A stretch of 22,520 nt of DNA from a bacterium 210820-DFI.6.37 (GTDB lineage Bacteria > Bacillota > Clostridia > Peptostreptococcales > Anaerovoracaceae): the NCBI GenBank assembly GCA_020558355.1, contig JAJCKG010000029.1, forward strand, positions 1-22,520, given 5' to 3'. The notes under the pieces are model-generated. The model searched no databases, had not been told where the DNA came from, and worked only from the letters and a program-made list of their open reading frames with translations. How positions within the stretch are numbered: position 1 is the first letter of the stretch; every line of letters begins with the position of its first letter. Positions 22,447 to 22,520 of the stretch are shown piece after piece. Position numbers and translations under genes: made by a program.

Positions 22447-22520
22447 CGGGAAGCGGTCGCCACCACCACTGGAATCCGGCAAATGGCGACGGGCCGAAGG
22501 GCTTTGCGCCAAAACAGGCG
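22447..22520. repeat. 74-bp structured repeat, copy 2
   Basis: Second copy, offset 93 bp from the first and ending exactly at the window edge. The A-to-G change at 22492 turns an A-U pair of the second hairpin into a G-U pair, so pairing is kept. The array probably continues to the right. Confidence 0.85.

Noticed and set aside
21766..22512. Minus-strand open frame with repeated SPSARRHLPDSSGGGDRFP peptide
   Set aside because: It is antisense to the well-supported nucleoside phosphorylase and gains its open frame from the 93-bp repeat period. No ribosome binding site or protein-like pattern supports it.
22354..22520. CRISPR array
   Set aside because: The repeat unit is too long (74 bases), the spacer too short (19 bases), there are only two units, and no cas gene is in the window.

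Overview
The window looks like chromosomal DNA of a low-to-mid GC Gram-positive anaerobe of the Bacillota, most likely class Clostridia. Supporting signs are strong AGGAGG-type ribosome binding sites before nearly every gene, several TTG starts, a split two-subunit transketolase, an EndoA/MazF toxin of the Bacillus type, a YerC/TrpR-like repressor, and an FtsE-FtsX-M23 hydrolase cluster. The family cannot be fixed from the sequence alone. All convincing genes lie on the + strand, packed in short operons with overlaps of a few bases.

Layout. 1-116: tail of a gene resembling the C-terminus of Rpn-type nucleases. 235-492: a small membrane-anchored protein whose soluble part resembles the RRXRR/PLMP domain found at the N-terminus of IscB-like proteins, followed by a terminator. 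734-2380: SulP anion transporter with a STAS domain. 2475-3714: NAD(P)H-hydrate dehydratase and an EndoA/MazF toxin with no antitoxin gene beside it. 3809-5553: transketolase N- and C-terminal subunits. 5591-6797: a lipoprotein and a membrane-anchored PrcB-domain protein, separated by a terminator whose 3' arm is also the next ribosome binding site. 7083-12755: ftsE, ftsX, an M23 peptidase with a coiled coil, recJ and a C-terminal processing protease, preceded by a leader with two or three promoter candidates. 12915-13214: YerC-like repressor with a near-consensus promoter and a perfect palindromic terminator. 13280-15983: Sfp-type phosphopantetheinyl transferase, EamA transporter, metallo-beta-lactamase-fold hydrolase and RecX, all overlapping. 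16135-19748: a small membrane protein, an unrecognised helical protein in an overlapping frame, a WYL regulator, RmuC and a metallophosphoesterase. 19754-22296: phosphopentomutase and pyrimidine-nucleoside phosphorylase. 22354-22520: two copies of a 74-bp structured repeat, 93 bp apart, running off the window.

How the genes fit together. ftsE, ftsX and the M23 peptidase match the known arrangement in which an ABC-like complex activates a coiled-coil murein hydrolase at division, and the CtpA-type protease next door may also act on envelope proteins. deoB and the nucleoside phosphorylase form a nucleoside salvage pair that feeds pentose phosphates toward the transketolase pathway. RecJ, RecX and RmuC are DNA repair or recombination genes scattered in different operons. 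Most of the window is ordinary housekeeping DNA. The least ordinary parts are the RRXRR-like membrane protein at the left edge, the overlapping-frame pair at 16135-16783 ahead of a WYL regulator, the toxin without a neighbouring antitoxin, and the repeat array at the right edge.
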